NCBI GenBank assembly: GCA_018372435.1
Contig: JAHAJA010000017.1
Span: forward strand, 1 to 64,000
DNA from: Clostridiales bacterium
Lineage (GTDB): Bacteria > Bacillota > Clostridia > Lachnospirales > Lachnospiraceae
Length of the DNA stretch: 64,000 nucleotides
Reading direction: 5' to 3'
Shown here: positions 16,355 to 24,357 of the stretch, in pieces
Position numbering within the stretch: position 1 is the first letter of the stretch
Layout of the letters: every line of letters starts with the position of its first letter
The notes under the pieces: model-generated
The model's database searches: none
Told to the model about the DNA's origin: nothing
What the model saw: only the letters and a program-made list of their open reading frames with translations
Program-made: the position numbers and the translations under genes

Positions 16355-17839
16355 CTATATTAAAAACTTTATCGTCACTTTTTCATCTTTATCTACCGTG
16401 ATAACTTCAATTAATTTTCTTACAACATCTGTTTTCCCATCAATATCAAGACTATCAAAATCTAGAAAACCACTTATAATTTTTGTATCTTCTTCATATA
16501 ATGTTGCTGCTTGAGCGTTTTTGATTTCTCTAATTTCAGTTTGTAGATCTGTGATTTTTTTGGTTAATAGCTCATCTATAAAAGATGTTCCCCTACCAAT
16601 ATTATTTATTAGATTCTCAATTTGATTTTCCAACACTTCAATCTTGCTATAATCATCATCAATCTTAGCTTTAACGGATTTCATTTTCAATTTTAGTTCT
16701 TCTAGATATCTTTTGCATTCACCTATTACTAGATTTTCTAATTCTTCTTGTTTTATCCAAACATCATTTTCACATGTAGATGTTCCTCTTGTACCTCTGC
16801 CTCGACAAAAATAATATCCATAATGTTTATTCCCCCTGCTTGTACATTTTAATCCAAATGAACGTCCACAATCTGCGCACTTTATTAATCCTGCTAAAAA
16901 TGACTTTTTAGAAGGTTTCCCTACTTTTGAAGTACTGTTCCTACCTAATAAAAATTGAGCTTTAATAAACACATCAGAATCAATTATAGGATCATGGGAA
17001 CCTACTATAACTAACCTTTCACTAATTTCAGTAGCTTCGTTTTTATTTTTATTTTTAAAGAATTCACATAATCCACTACTACCATTAAACTCTTCTTGGT
17101 CAGAAATTTCATATCCCCGTGAAAGCAAATACGTATGCATTTTTTTATCTGCTCGAACCGGTGTGACATTTTCTAGTATTCTTTTTACGGCAGCAGAGGA
17201 CCATGTGCTTCCTTTTTGTGTTTTAACCCCTTTTTCGTTTAGATATTTTGCGACTCTCATCACAGATTCTTCTTCAATAAATCTGTTAAATATATCTTTC
17301 AATATGCCTGATGTTTCATCATCAATGATTAGAACAGATGCTTTTTTCCCATCAACAATTGACTTCTCAGCTTTATATCCAAATGGCATATTTCCACCCA
17401 TAAAATACTTACCTGAACTTGAACGAAACCTATAATTGTCTTGTATTCTCTTAGCAATTGTTTCACGTTCTAATTGAGCAAATACCATGATTATATAAAT
17501 CATAGCTTTCCCCATTGGAGAGGATGTATCAAATTGTTCTGTCGCTGAAATAAACTTGACGTTATGCTCATCGAATAAATTAAGCAAGTTAGCAAAATCG
17601 ACTATATTACGGCTTATTCTATCAATCCTATACACAATCACTGTATCGACTAAACCATTCTTTATATCCGTAACAAGTTTCTTAATCATCGGCCTATCTG
17701 TTGTTTTACCACTCCAGCCTTTATCAATGTATGTTTCAACTTGTGTATTTGCATAAATCCTGCAACTTTCTATCTGCGCTTCAATGGAAACTGAATCCTT
17801 CTTATCTATCGATTGTCTAGCATAAATCGCATTATACAT
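16355..17839 (-). CDS. Large serine recombinase (element integrase)
   Basis: A 494-residue protein. The N-terminal resolvase catalytic domain has Ser10 in YARQSID, then YRIDRISRN, MGKAMIYIIMVFAQLERETI. A Recombinase domain (~150-260: FMGGNMPFGYKA, VAKYLNEKGV) and a zinc ribbon (CADC at 321-324, Cys345, Cys356) follow, then a coiled coil (~380-445) and a C-terminal tail. This is the architecture of phage/ICE integrases that join attP and attB. ATG 17839 has GGGAGG upstream. Its 5' end is ~60 bp from the point where the peroxiredoxin reading frame begins, so it sits at the end of the integrated element, as large serine integrases usually do. It should excise the element only with a directionality factor. 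Confidence 0.93.
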   Translation of the reverse strand: MYNAIYARQSIDKKDSVSIEAQIESCRIYANTQVETYIDKGWSGKTTDRPMIKKLVTDIKNGLVDTVIVYRIDRISRNIVDFANLLNLFDEHNVKFISATEQFDTSSPMGKAMIYIIMVFAQLERETIAKRIQDNYRFRSSSGKYFMGGNMPFGYKAEKSIVDGKKASVLIIDDETSGILKDIFNRFIEEESVMRVAKYLNEKGVKTQKGSTWSSAAVKRILENVTPVRADKKMHTYLLSRGYEISDQEEFNGSSGLCEFFKNKNKNEATEISERLVIVGSHDPIIDSDVFIKAQFLLGRNSTSKVGKPSKKSFLAGLIKCADCGRSFGLKCTSRGNKHYGYYFCRGRGTRGTSTCENDVWIKQEELENLVIGECKRYLEELKLKMKSVKAKIDDDYSKIEVLENQIENLINNIGRGTSFIDELLTKKITDLQTEIREIKNAQAATLYEEDTKIISGFLDFDSLDIDGKTDVVRKLIEVITVDKDEKVTIKFLI

Positions 17840-17879
17840 AGATTACTGTCCTCCCAACACACGAATATACATATATTGT

Positions 17880-17925
17880 AACATACTTTGGAATGTTAGT
17901 CAATTTAACGGGGGATTTCACACCT
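17880..17925. mobile_element. Element-chromosome junction (right att site)
   Basis: Recognisable peroxiredoxin coding sequence begins at about 17908 (GGGGATTTCACACC, encoding GDFTP). Sequence to the left is unrelated and leads to the recombinase start. The crossover core must be within a few bases of this point; the matching att half and the missing 5' part of the gene should lie left of the window. Confidence 0.6.
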
Positions 17926-18441
17926 GTGTGCACAACAGAATTCATAGCTTTTACACAAGCATACCCTATGTTTGAAAACTTGGGTGCTTCACTATTAGGT
18001 CTTAGTATTGATAGCAATCCTTCACATCTTGACTGGGTATACACAATTCAGGAATTAACAGGAGTTCCTGTTCCTTTTCCTATTATTGCCGATCGTAGTG
18101 GCGACATCGCTAGGCTTTATGGAATGCTTGTTCCAACATCGAACTATACAGAAACGGTTCGTGATGTCTTCTTTATTGACCCTACGCAAACGATTCGAGC
18201 AATTTTATCTTATCCTGCAGCCAATGGAAGAAGCGTACCTGAGATGCTTCGATTATTACAAGCTTTACAAACAACCGATGAATACGGTGTATTAACCCCA
18301 GCTAACTGGATTCCAGGACAGCCTGTCCTTGTTCCTGCTCCAATGACATATGAAGAACTACTTATACATAAGGAAAATCCTAATGAACTTGGTTTACATT
18401 GTGTTGATTGGTTCTTATGCTACAAAGAATTAGATAGCTAG
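17893..18441 (+). pseudogene. 5'-truncated peroxiredoxin (AhpC/Prx6 type) gene
   Basis: The frame opens at an ATG inside element-derived DNA and enters the family at GDFTPVCTTEF, the peroxidatic-cysteine strand (Cys in PVCT). The rest is complete: FPIIADRSGDIARLYGML, RDVFFIDP, IRAILSYPA, then the Prx6-like C-terminal part ending near ELGLHC. The normal ~30 N-terminal residues (the first strands and the RGK...LFSHP stretch) are missing, as are the native promoter and ribosome-binding site. Peroxiredoxins reduce peroxides with thioredoxin or other donors. The truncated product would lack the core beta strand and is probably inactive. Precise excision of the element should restore the gene. No second conserved resolving Cys is obvious apart from the C-terminal pair. 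Confidence 0.85.
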
Positions 18442-18643
18442 ACATACAATTGGCAATGTAATTTGGTTTTACTCTGTTGCTATTTCTGTAATTATGTCAA
18501 CTGCCTTTTGTATCTTACCTACAAATTTATTTGTTTTACTTGCTTGTAGATGTAATGATTTTTCAATATAGAAAGATAGTTGAACTACAAAATACAGTCA
18601 GGATTTTACTTGGGTTGACCAAGAGCAGTAATGAATTATGGAC

Positions 18644-18688
18644 GCCTATGACGTATATCAAAACCGTCATAGGCATCCAATTTTTTTT
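18644..18688 (+). terminator. Terminator downstream of the peroxiredoxin gene
   Basis: GCCTATGACG (18644-18653) and CGTCATAGGC (18665-18674) form a perfect 10-bp stem, followed shortly by TTTTTTTT. The ~200 bp between the gene and this hairpin contain nothing I can assign. Confidence 0.85.
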
Positions 18689-18732
18689 AATTTATAATTT
18701 TAGTTTCAATTTGGATTTTTAAGCCTTGTATA

Positions 18733-19698
18733 TTAACATTTTGGATAACAATTCTTTGCAAGCTTATTCTTTAATTCACAAATACATTGGCTAAGCTGTT
18801 TAGCTTCCATTAATTTATCAATTGCTTTCTGAGTATGCTCTAAACTTTCCTCTTCCACCTTATTGAGATTACAAAGCATTTCGTTTAATTCTCTTCTCAT
18901 CTTCATACATGGATCACACTTCTTAGATTCACATCTTTGCATACAGCTATTGTTGCAATTTGTATTACAGCCACAGTTGTTGGTATTTCTTCTATTGTGA
19001 CATGCATGATGAGTTTCACAAGAATCAGTTTCATTCATGGATTCTAAAGATTCGTCCATACATATACTAATTTCCTTTACTTTCTCGTTATAGCATAATC
19101 CCATCTTAATACAATCTTTAGCATCCATAAGTCCCTTTTCTGCACCCATAAACTCTCTACGAGATTTATCAAAAGTACAATTGAACCAGTCATTTAATCT
19201 CATGAATTCTTGGCAAGAACAGTCGTTATGAATAGTAATGTTCTCTACAACTTCTTTTTCTGCTCCACAGCCACGAGAAGGTCTTACGTACTCATTTTGT
19301 GGCATTTCACAACTGCAACTTGGCCTTGTATATTCACGAGCTGGTCTTACCATTTCACGAGCTGGTCTTACTGTTTCACATGATGGTCTTACCATTTCAC
19401 GTTCTGGTCTTACCATTTCACAGGATGGTTTTACCATTTCGCAGGATGGTCTTACCATTTCACAGGATGGCCTTGCTGATTCACATGATGGTCTTACCAT
19501 TTCACGTGCTGGTCTTACTGATTCACATGATGGCATTACCATTTCATGTGATGGTCTTACCATTTCACAGGATGGTCTCACTGCTTCACATGATGGCATT
19601 TCTCTTCTTGGCATTTCTCTTCTTGACATTTCCCTTCTAGGCATTTCACCGCATCTATTCATTCTGTCACAACAGGAATGATTATTTCCACAATTCAT
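18733..19698 (-). CDS. Cysteine-rich heptad-repeat protein
   Basis: 321 residues from ATG 19698 (AGGGAGA upstream); a 9-residue longer frame lacks a ribosome-binding site. The N-terminus MNCGNNHSCCDRMNRCG is followed by four RREMP-like pentads (~17-35). About 13 seven-residue units follow with consensus PSCEMVR or PAREMVR (35-126), then a non-repetitive part with further Cys clusters (CGCNTNCNNSC, CESKKCDPC) and a helical C-terminus (KVEEESLEHTQKAIDKL). There is no signal peptide. Cys-rich, low-complexity cytoplasmic proteins in spore formers are often spore-coat or metal-binding proteins, but I do not recognise this family. The pattern SCE/ARE suggests regularly spaced thiols or charge pairs. 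Confidence 0.7.
   Translation of the reverse strand: MNCGNNHSCCDRMNRCGEMPRREMSRREMPRREMPSCEAVRPSCEMVRPSHEMVMPSCESVRPAREMVRPSCESARPSCEMVRPSCEMVKPSCEMVRPEREMVRPSCETVRPAREMVRPAREYTRPSCSCEMPQNEYVRPSRGCGAEKEVVENITIHNDCSCQEFMRLNDWFNCTFDKSRREFMGAEKGLMDAKDCIKMGLCYNEKVKEISICMDESLESMNETDSCETHHACHNRRNTNNCGCNTNCNNSCMQRCESKKCDPCMKMRRELNEMLCNLNKVEEESLEHTQKAIDKLMEAKQLSQCICELKNKLAKNCYPKC
19278..19596 (-). repeat. 21-bp tandem repeat array in the Cys-rich gene
   Basis: The heptad repeats correspond to ~15 tandem 21-bp units (typical unit on the plus strand: GGTCTTACCATTTCACAGGAT read cyclically). Units vary mainly at the Ser-Cys versus Ala-Arg codons. Such arrays expand and contract by slippage or recombination. 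Confidence 0.8.
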
Positions 19699-19800
19699 AA
19701 TTATCTCCCTTTTTCTATATTTCATATTGCATAATATATCTTATTCAACATAATATTGTTCGGGACTAAATTTGTGTCGTGGAATTGTTCCATATACCGA

Positions 19801-19845
19801 CATAAAAAGACTGTAGCATACCAATTAATTGATATTCTACAGTCT
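19801..19845 (-). terminator. Terminator of the uracil permease gene
   Basis: AGACTGTAG (19808-19816) and CTACAGTCT (19837-19845) form a 9-bp stem; the minus strand continues with TTTTTATG. Confidence 0.8.
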
Positions 19846-19875
19846 GAATTACACGCTATATAACTTTCTAATTAA

Positions 19876-21213
19876 TTAATCTTCTTTGAACTCATAATCT
19901 TTACCTGGAAGTATCGCATTGAGCAAGATACCTGCAAGAGCTGCGACAGCTATCCCCGATAAATTAATATCAAATCCACCAATTACGAAATTAACACCAG
20001 AATTAATCACATTAGCACCGATTGCCTCGTTATATACATATTGGTATTGGATACCTAATGCACTAACAAGGATAACTGCTGCTATGATAAGATTTCTACT
20101 CTTGGTAAAATCTACAGTATTCTCAACCACGTTGCGCACACCAATTGCAGAAATCATTCCGTATAAGATCAATGATACACCACCAATAATCGCTGTCGGT
20201 ACAGAACTTACAATAGCCGCAAACTTAGGTGAAAAAGATAAAACGATTGCGATACAAGCTGCAATTCTCATTACTACTGGATCATATACTTTCGATAAAG
20301 CAAGTACTCCTGTATTCTCACCATAAGTTGTATTTGCTGGGCCACCGAATAAGGCAGACACACTTGTTGCAAGTCCATCTCCTAGTAATGTTCTATGAAG
20401 TCCTGGATTTGCAATGTAGTTCTTACCTGTAGTTGCACCAATTGCAGAAATATCTCCAATATGCTCCATCATAGTAGCTAGAGAAATTGGCACAATGGTA
20501 ATAATTGCACTTAGATTGAATTTTGCAAAATTAGCTGTTTTCAATGGGACACCAAACCATGCTGCTTCTTTGACTGTAGTAAAATCTATTTCTCCCATAC
20601 AAAGTGCTAAGATATAAGCACCTACAATTCCTAACATAATAGGAATAATCTTAACCATACCTTTTCCCCAAATATTGCACACAATTACAATCGCTACTGC
20701 AACTAGAGCAATAAGCCAGTTTGTAGAGCAGTTGTTAATTGCTGTAGGTGCAAGAGTAAGACCGATAGCTATAATAATAGGCCCTGTTACAACTGGTGGG
20801 AAGAAACGCATTACCTTCTTCGCTCCGAACGCCTTAATAAAGGCTGCTACCACCAAATACACAAGACCTGCTACAAAAACACCACCACATGCATATGCTA
20901 ATTGAATTGGATCCGCTACACCATCCTTAAGCGGTGCTACAGCAGCATAACCACCTAAAAACGCGAAAGAAGACCCTAAAAATGCTGGTACCATTCCCTT
21001 TGATAATAAATGAAATAACAAAGTTCCAATACCAGCCATAAATAATGTAGTTGAAACACTAAGACCCGTTAATATAGGAACTAAAACAGTTGCACCAAAC
21101 ATTGCAAATGTGTGTTGGAATCCTAATAATAACGTCTTCGGTAAACCCAATTGTTTTACATTATAAATACCATCTTGTGCTACTCTTTGATTCTGATTGC
21201 TCAGTTCTTTCAT
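19876..21213 (-). CDS. uraA: Uracil permease (NCS2 family)
   Basis: A 445-residue membrane protein with about 12-14 hydrophobic segments. It carries the nucleobase-ascorbate transporter signature of the uracil branch: SLATMMEHIGDISAIG (the Glu of MEHIGD contacts uracil in E. coli UraA) and GGPANTTYGENTGVLALS, with the second conserved Glu. Length fits UraA/PyrP. It imports uracil with protons. ATG 21213 has AGGAGG upstream. It is monocistronic, with its own promoter (21320-21349) and terminator. I see no PyrR-type or purine-riboswitch sequence in the ~110-nt leader. Confidence 0.93.
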   Translation of the reverse strand: MKELSNQNQRVAQDGIYNVKQLGLPKTLLLGFQHTFAMFGATVLVPILTGLSVSTTLFMAGIGTLLFHLLSKGMVPAFLGSSFAFLGGYAAVAPLKDGVADPIQLAYACGGVFVAGLVYLVVAAFIKAFGAKKVMRFFPPVVTGPIIIAIGLTLAPTAINNCSTNWLIALVAVAIVIVCNIWGKGMVKIIPIMLGIVGAYILALCMGEIDFTTVKEAAWFGVPLKTANFAKFNLSAIITIVPISLATMMEHIGDISAIGATTGKNYIANPGLHRTLLGDGLATSVSALFGGPANTTYGENTGVLALSKVYDPVVMRIAACIAIVLSFSPKFAAIVSSVPTAIIGGVSLILYGMISAIGVRNVVENTVDFTKSRNLIIAAVILVSALGIQYQYVYNEAIGANVINSGVNFVIGGFDINLSGIAVAALAGILLNAILPGKDYEFKED

Positions 21214-21319
21214 TGAAGTACATCCTCCTACTTAAAATCATTTGTGACTTATCTTTGATCAGTGAAGCATTGACCATATACACATCCCTTGTATAATTTG
21301 TCATCAAACATATCGGTCT

Positions 21320-21349
21320 ATTATATCATAGACTTTTTTTCAAAATCAA
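21320..21349 (-). promoter_or_regulatory. SigA-type promoter of the uracil permease gene
   Basis: On the minus strand TTGATT (21344-21349), an 18-bp spacer and TATAAT (21320-21325), about 105 bp upstream of the start codon. The remaining ~240 bp toward 21592 are AT-rich with nothing recognised. Confidence 0.65.
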
Positions 21350-21592
21350 CCTATAAAAAGTATTCGAAATACTCCACTATAAGCCTTATAATCTTATAAC
21401 TTCTCCACCTATATAAACAAATATTTATATTTAATAACTGAAAAAGCATGCATTCAATAGAAAGAATCATTATTTTTGTCAAATTTTCTGTTATTTTGCA
21501 ATCAAAAAACTAATATTCAAAAGTTTATAAACAATTATAATTCATTATGTTTAGTATTTATCATTAATTTCCTGATAATCATTAGTAGCATA

Positions 21593-22789
21593 CTATCGAT
21601 CTATCACATTGTCTACATCTACTACAGGTGCAAGTACCGTTTTATAATTCCGTAGAGAATATCCATCAATAGATACTCTTGTCATATATATGGAATGCCC
21701 TTCCTCGTAATCTCTTTGATAGAAGAAATTACTCACCGAACAAAATACGCGGTAGCCATAATCGAGGAGTAATTCATACTTTTCCTCTTCTGGCTTCACC
21801 AGTTTTCCATACGGATATACGAATATCTTGGTCTCTCCAATTATTGGTATGACTTCGTCTTGAAATCTTTGTAGATCTTTCTTAAGACTCGTTACTGTAT
21901 GTTTCGTTACATCATAATGCCCATAGCTATGACTAGCAAAGCTATAACCAAGTTCTTTCAACCTTTTTGTAACCTTTTTTGCTTTTACAATCTCTGCATC
22001 ACGATCTCCCTCGTAATCCGCATCAGTTCGATAACCAAATACTCCTGTAAAGCCAGTCATACATAATGTCATCCTTGCCCCTTTGGAGGAGAAGTCAGGA
22101 TGCTTCTCGATAAATTCCTCAAGGATTGGCACAAATTCATTATCGTCTGAGTACACGACAGATCCATCTTTTTGATAGGTACCTGATACAATCTGATTCT
22201 CCTTGTTCACCGTTAGAAAATCCACCATTCCATTACCACGTTTCTTAACATCATAGACCACGTCATCAACGGAAAAAATCAAAGGTTTTCTTCCTTTTGG
22301 TACTTGTACACTCTCAACAAGCTTCATCTTACCATCTGTATCCTCATAATATGTTTCATTAATATCAATCAGACTATACCCATTCTTATATAATTCCTCT
22401 AATAAATTCTTAAATTCTTGAACATTAATGCAATCACTGTCATATCTCATTAATCCATTCTTATCCTTAAGCTCTGGATAAGCAATTAGGGTATGGATGA
22501 AGATATGCGGGATTTCTCCCCTATACTCCTCATATTCAACACCCGCTACGTCCTTATCCTCTTCAGCTTCACTGCTAATCGTCTCATTCTCTGTTTTAAT
22601 ATCGTTACTCTCATCTTTCGTCTTCTCTTCATCTGGTTGACTTTGTTGATTCTGTTGACTTTGTTCTTCTTTAAGTCCCTCAACTTGCTCATTATCTTGA
22701 ACAATTGATTGTTTCTCACTTTCTTTCTTACAACCACCAACCCACATGCATACCAAACATAAAATCAAACATACCATGCACCTCTTCAA
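21593..22789 (-). CDS. Polysaccharide-deacetylase-like lipoprotein
   Basis: 398 residues. The lipobox WVGGC puts the lipidated Cys at 20, so it is anchored on the outer face of the membrane. A Glu/Gln/Asp-rich linker (~22-85) leads to a NodB-type barrel. IFSVDDVVYD (~171-180) holds the Asp pair, RMTLCMTGF is a central strand, FASHSYGHYD (His287, His291) is the metal-binding HxxxH, and IFVYPYGK is the Tyr-Pro-Tyr-Gly strand. The family hydrolyses N-acetyl groups from peptidoglycan or other glycans using a metal ion. The metal triad Asp-His-His appears present. No operon partner: GreA lies upstream in the same direction, 48 bp away. Confidence 0.82.
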   Translation of the reverse strand: MKRCMVCLILCLVCMWVGGCKKESEKQSIVQDNEQVEGLKEEQSQQNQQSQPDEEKTKDESNDIKTENETISSEAEEDKDVAGVEYEEYRGEIPHIFIHTLIAYPELKDKNGLMRYDSDCINVQEFKNLLEELYKNGYSLIDINETYYEDTDGKMKLVESVQVPKGRKPLIFSVDDVVYDVKKRGNGMVDFLTVNKENQIVSGTYQKDGSVVYSDDNEFVPILEEFIEKHPDFSSKGARMTLCMTGFTGVFGYRTDADYEGDRDAEIVKAKKVTKRLKELGYSFASHSYGHYDVTKHTVTSLKKDLQRFQDEVIPIIGETKIFVYPYGKLVKPEEEKYELLLDYGYRVFCSVSNFFYQRDYEEGHSIYMTRVSIDGYSLRNYKTVLAPVVDVDNVIDR

Positions 22790-22837
22790 TATCTTAGCAC
22801 CCCCTAATAAACTAAACCGAACAGCCTCTATTGTATA

Positions 22838-23341
22838 TTAAAATCCTCTTATTCTATCATTTTCATCTTCCGTAGTATTCGTAATTGACTTAATTAAAAC
22901 ATCATAACCATATTTATCATTCACTTGAATGTGTACACGATCATTAACACGATGCCCTATAATTGCTTTACCAAGTGGTGATTCAATACTAATTAAACCT
23001 TTTAAAACATTCTCCCGTACTGTTGTTACGATACGATAGGTTTCTGTTAAATCGTCCTCTTCAAAATATAATTCAACTGTGTTATTCATACCAATTACAT
23101 CATCTTCAGAAGAATCCTCTATCACCTTAGCGGTTTTAATCATTCTCTCAAGATAACGAATACGACTTTCATTCTTATTTTTATCCTTCTTAGCGGCATA
23201 ATATTCAAAGTTCTCACTTAAATCTCCGTGAGCTCTGGCTTCCTTCACAGCATCAATCGCTTCTTTTCTAACAACTAATTTGCGATAATCAATCTCATCT
23301 TGAATTTTCTTGATATCACTCTTAGTCAATTCATTAAACAT
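22838..23341 (-). CDS. greA: GreA-type transcription elongation factor
   Basis: 167 residues. The N-terminal coiled coil carries the loop ARAHGDLSENFEY (Asp40 and Glu43 at the tip), which enters the polymerase secondary channel and activates transcript cleavage. The C-terminal FKBP-like domain is present (ESPLGKAIIGHRVNDRVHIQ). The length is slightly above the usual ~158. In this copy the terminal segment (SITNTTEDENDRIRGF) is less typical, so a second GreA paralogue may exist elsewhere in the genome. ATG 23341 has GGAGG 9 nt upstream. A small Cys-rich gene precedes it by 42 bp. Confidence 0.88.
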   Translation of the reverse strand: MFNELTKSDIKKIQDEIDYRKLVVRKEAIDAVKEARAHGDLSENFEYYAAKKDKNKNESRIRYLERMIKTAKVIEDSSEDDVIGMNNTVELYFEEDDLTETYRIVTTVRENVLKGLISIESPLGKAIIGHRVNDRVHIQVNDKYGYDVLIKSITNTTEDENDRIRGF

Positions 23342-23383
23342 GTTTGACTACCTCCATAATTATTTATTCGCAATTGTCTATAT

Positions 23384-23554
23384 CTATTTCGTTAATTTAT
23401 GATTGCTACAAGACTTACAGATACTCTTCCACCCAACAATTCTCTTCACTCTCTTTGGCAATTCTTTTCCATTCTTTACTTTATATGATTCCTTAATAAC
23501 GCATTCGCATTCTTCATCTGATATTTCATTGTTACTTAATATTAAACATCTCAT
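23384..23554 (-). CDS. Small (56 aa) cysteine-pair protein upstream of greA
   Basis: ATG 23554 with GAAAGGA upstream begins a 56-codon frame: MRCLILSNNEISDEECECVI, basic middle (KNGKELPKRVKR), then GWKSICKSCSNHKLTK. The CxC and CxxC pairs (ECEC, CKSC) suggest a small zinc or disulfide fold. I recognise no named family. It lies 42 bp before greA on the same strand and may share its transcript. Confidence 0.55.
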   Translation of the reverse strand: MRCLILSNNEISDEECECVIKESYKVKNGKELPKRVKRIVGWKSICKSCSNHKLTK

Positions 23555-23640
23555 GGTACATATTCCTTTCTCTATCTCTTTATTACATATACATTATATC
23601 ATATATGTACTGTAACATGTATACCCAATAGTTTGAATCC

Positions 23641-23696
23641 ATATATGAAGAAGTCGCCTTTTTTTAAGAAAAAGCGACTTCTTCATATATGTTTTT
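23641..23696. terminator. 17-bp perfect inverted repeat, probable terminator
   Basis: ATATATGAAGAAGTCGC (23641-23657) and its exact complement (23674-23690) flank a T/A-rich loop. A T5 tract follows only on the plus strand, yet the upstream gene that needs a stop signal (23716-24357) is on the minus strand. Confidence 0.55.
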
Positions 23697-23715
23697 AATT
23701 GTAACAGAGCGTTGC

Positions 23716-24357
23716 TCATCGATTAATAAATAGTTTTACCCTCTTTTCATTTCTAATGATAATTCCAACAACAATCATAATAATACCTGCTACCAAGAGA
23801 TATATCTTATCTCCTATGTTTCCTCCCATCAATGAAAACAAATAAAATCTACCAACATACTTCTTGGCTCCTCCCATACACATAACATAGTACAATATAG
23901 GTATCATATAAGCTACTGCAAGATTATCAAGTATGCTGTACATCATTATACCTAATCCGCCCAAAAACAATCCATTGGCTACTGCTCCATATAGATATTG
24001 ATAATATGGAAACTGGCTATTTTGCTGTTTCATAAACAGCAAGAACAATACAAGGCTAATTAACAGAAGGATAACTCCCTCAACTATGCGAATGCCCTGC
24101 ACAAGGTACATCGATTCTTTCTTTGATTGTATTAGTTCACGAACGCTACGATCTTCATCCGGAATAAACAAAGGGATACAAAGTACGATACCAAATAAAG
24201 AAAGATACAAATCTACTACTTTTGCTACCTGTAAGGGTTCTAGATTGGATACTCCCATAATAACTGGTGCAAGTACTGCTAAAAATAGCACCACCATGAT
24301 ATGAGGAAACAAATTAAATTTCAAGTTCACTTTTGCGATGTTTAAATATCTTTCCAT
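23716..24357 (-). CDS. ABC-2 type membrane subunit (small permease)
   Basis: 213 residues with about six hydrophobic segments and a cytosolic segment FIPDEDRSVRELIQSKKESM, which resembles the ABC-2 transporter regulatory loop. Its start overlaps the end of the larger permease gene (24314-25477) by 44 bp, so the two are translationally coupled. It probably completes a heteromeric exporter with that permease and the ATPase at 25477. Substrate unknown; drug, antimicrobial peptide or lipid export are plausible for this operon type. Confidence 0.7.
   Translation of the reverse strand: MERYLNIAKVNLKFNLFPHIMVVLFLAVLAPVIMGVSNLEPLQVAKVVDLYLSLFGIVLCIPLFIPDEDRSVRELIQSKKESMYLVQGIRIVEGVILLLISLVLFLLFMKQQNSQFPYYQYLYGAVANGLFLGGLGIMMYSILDNLAVAYMIPILYYVMCMGGAKKYVGRFYLFSLMGGNIGDKIYLLVAGIIMIVVGIIIRNEKRVKLFINR

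Noticed and set aside
18442..18640. Minus-strand open stretch of ~42 codons behind the peroxiredoxin gene
   Set aside because: It has no start codon or ribosome-binding site and no recognisable family.
19238..19681. Long repetitive plus-strand frames
   Set aside because: They are antisense images of the 21-bp repeat array of the Cys-rich gene and have no ribosome-binding site.
21214..21320. PyrR-binding loop or purine riboswitch in the uracil permease leader
   Set aside because: No PyrR anti-antiterminator consensus or purine-riboswitch core could be found in the ~105-nt leader.
23641..23690. 17-bp inverted repeat as a definite terminator of the minus-strand permease gene
   Set aside because: The T-tract is on the plus side only, so I list it as strand-neutral and probable rather than certain.
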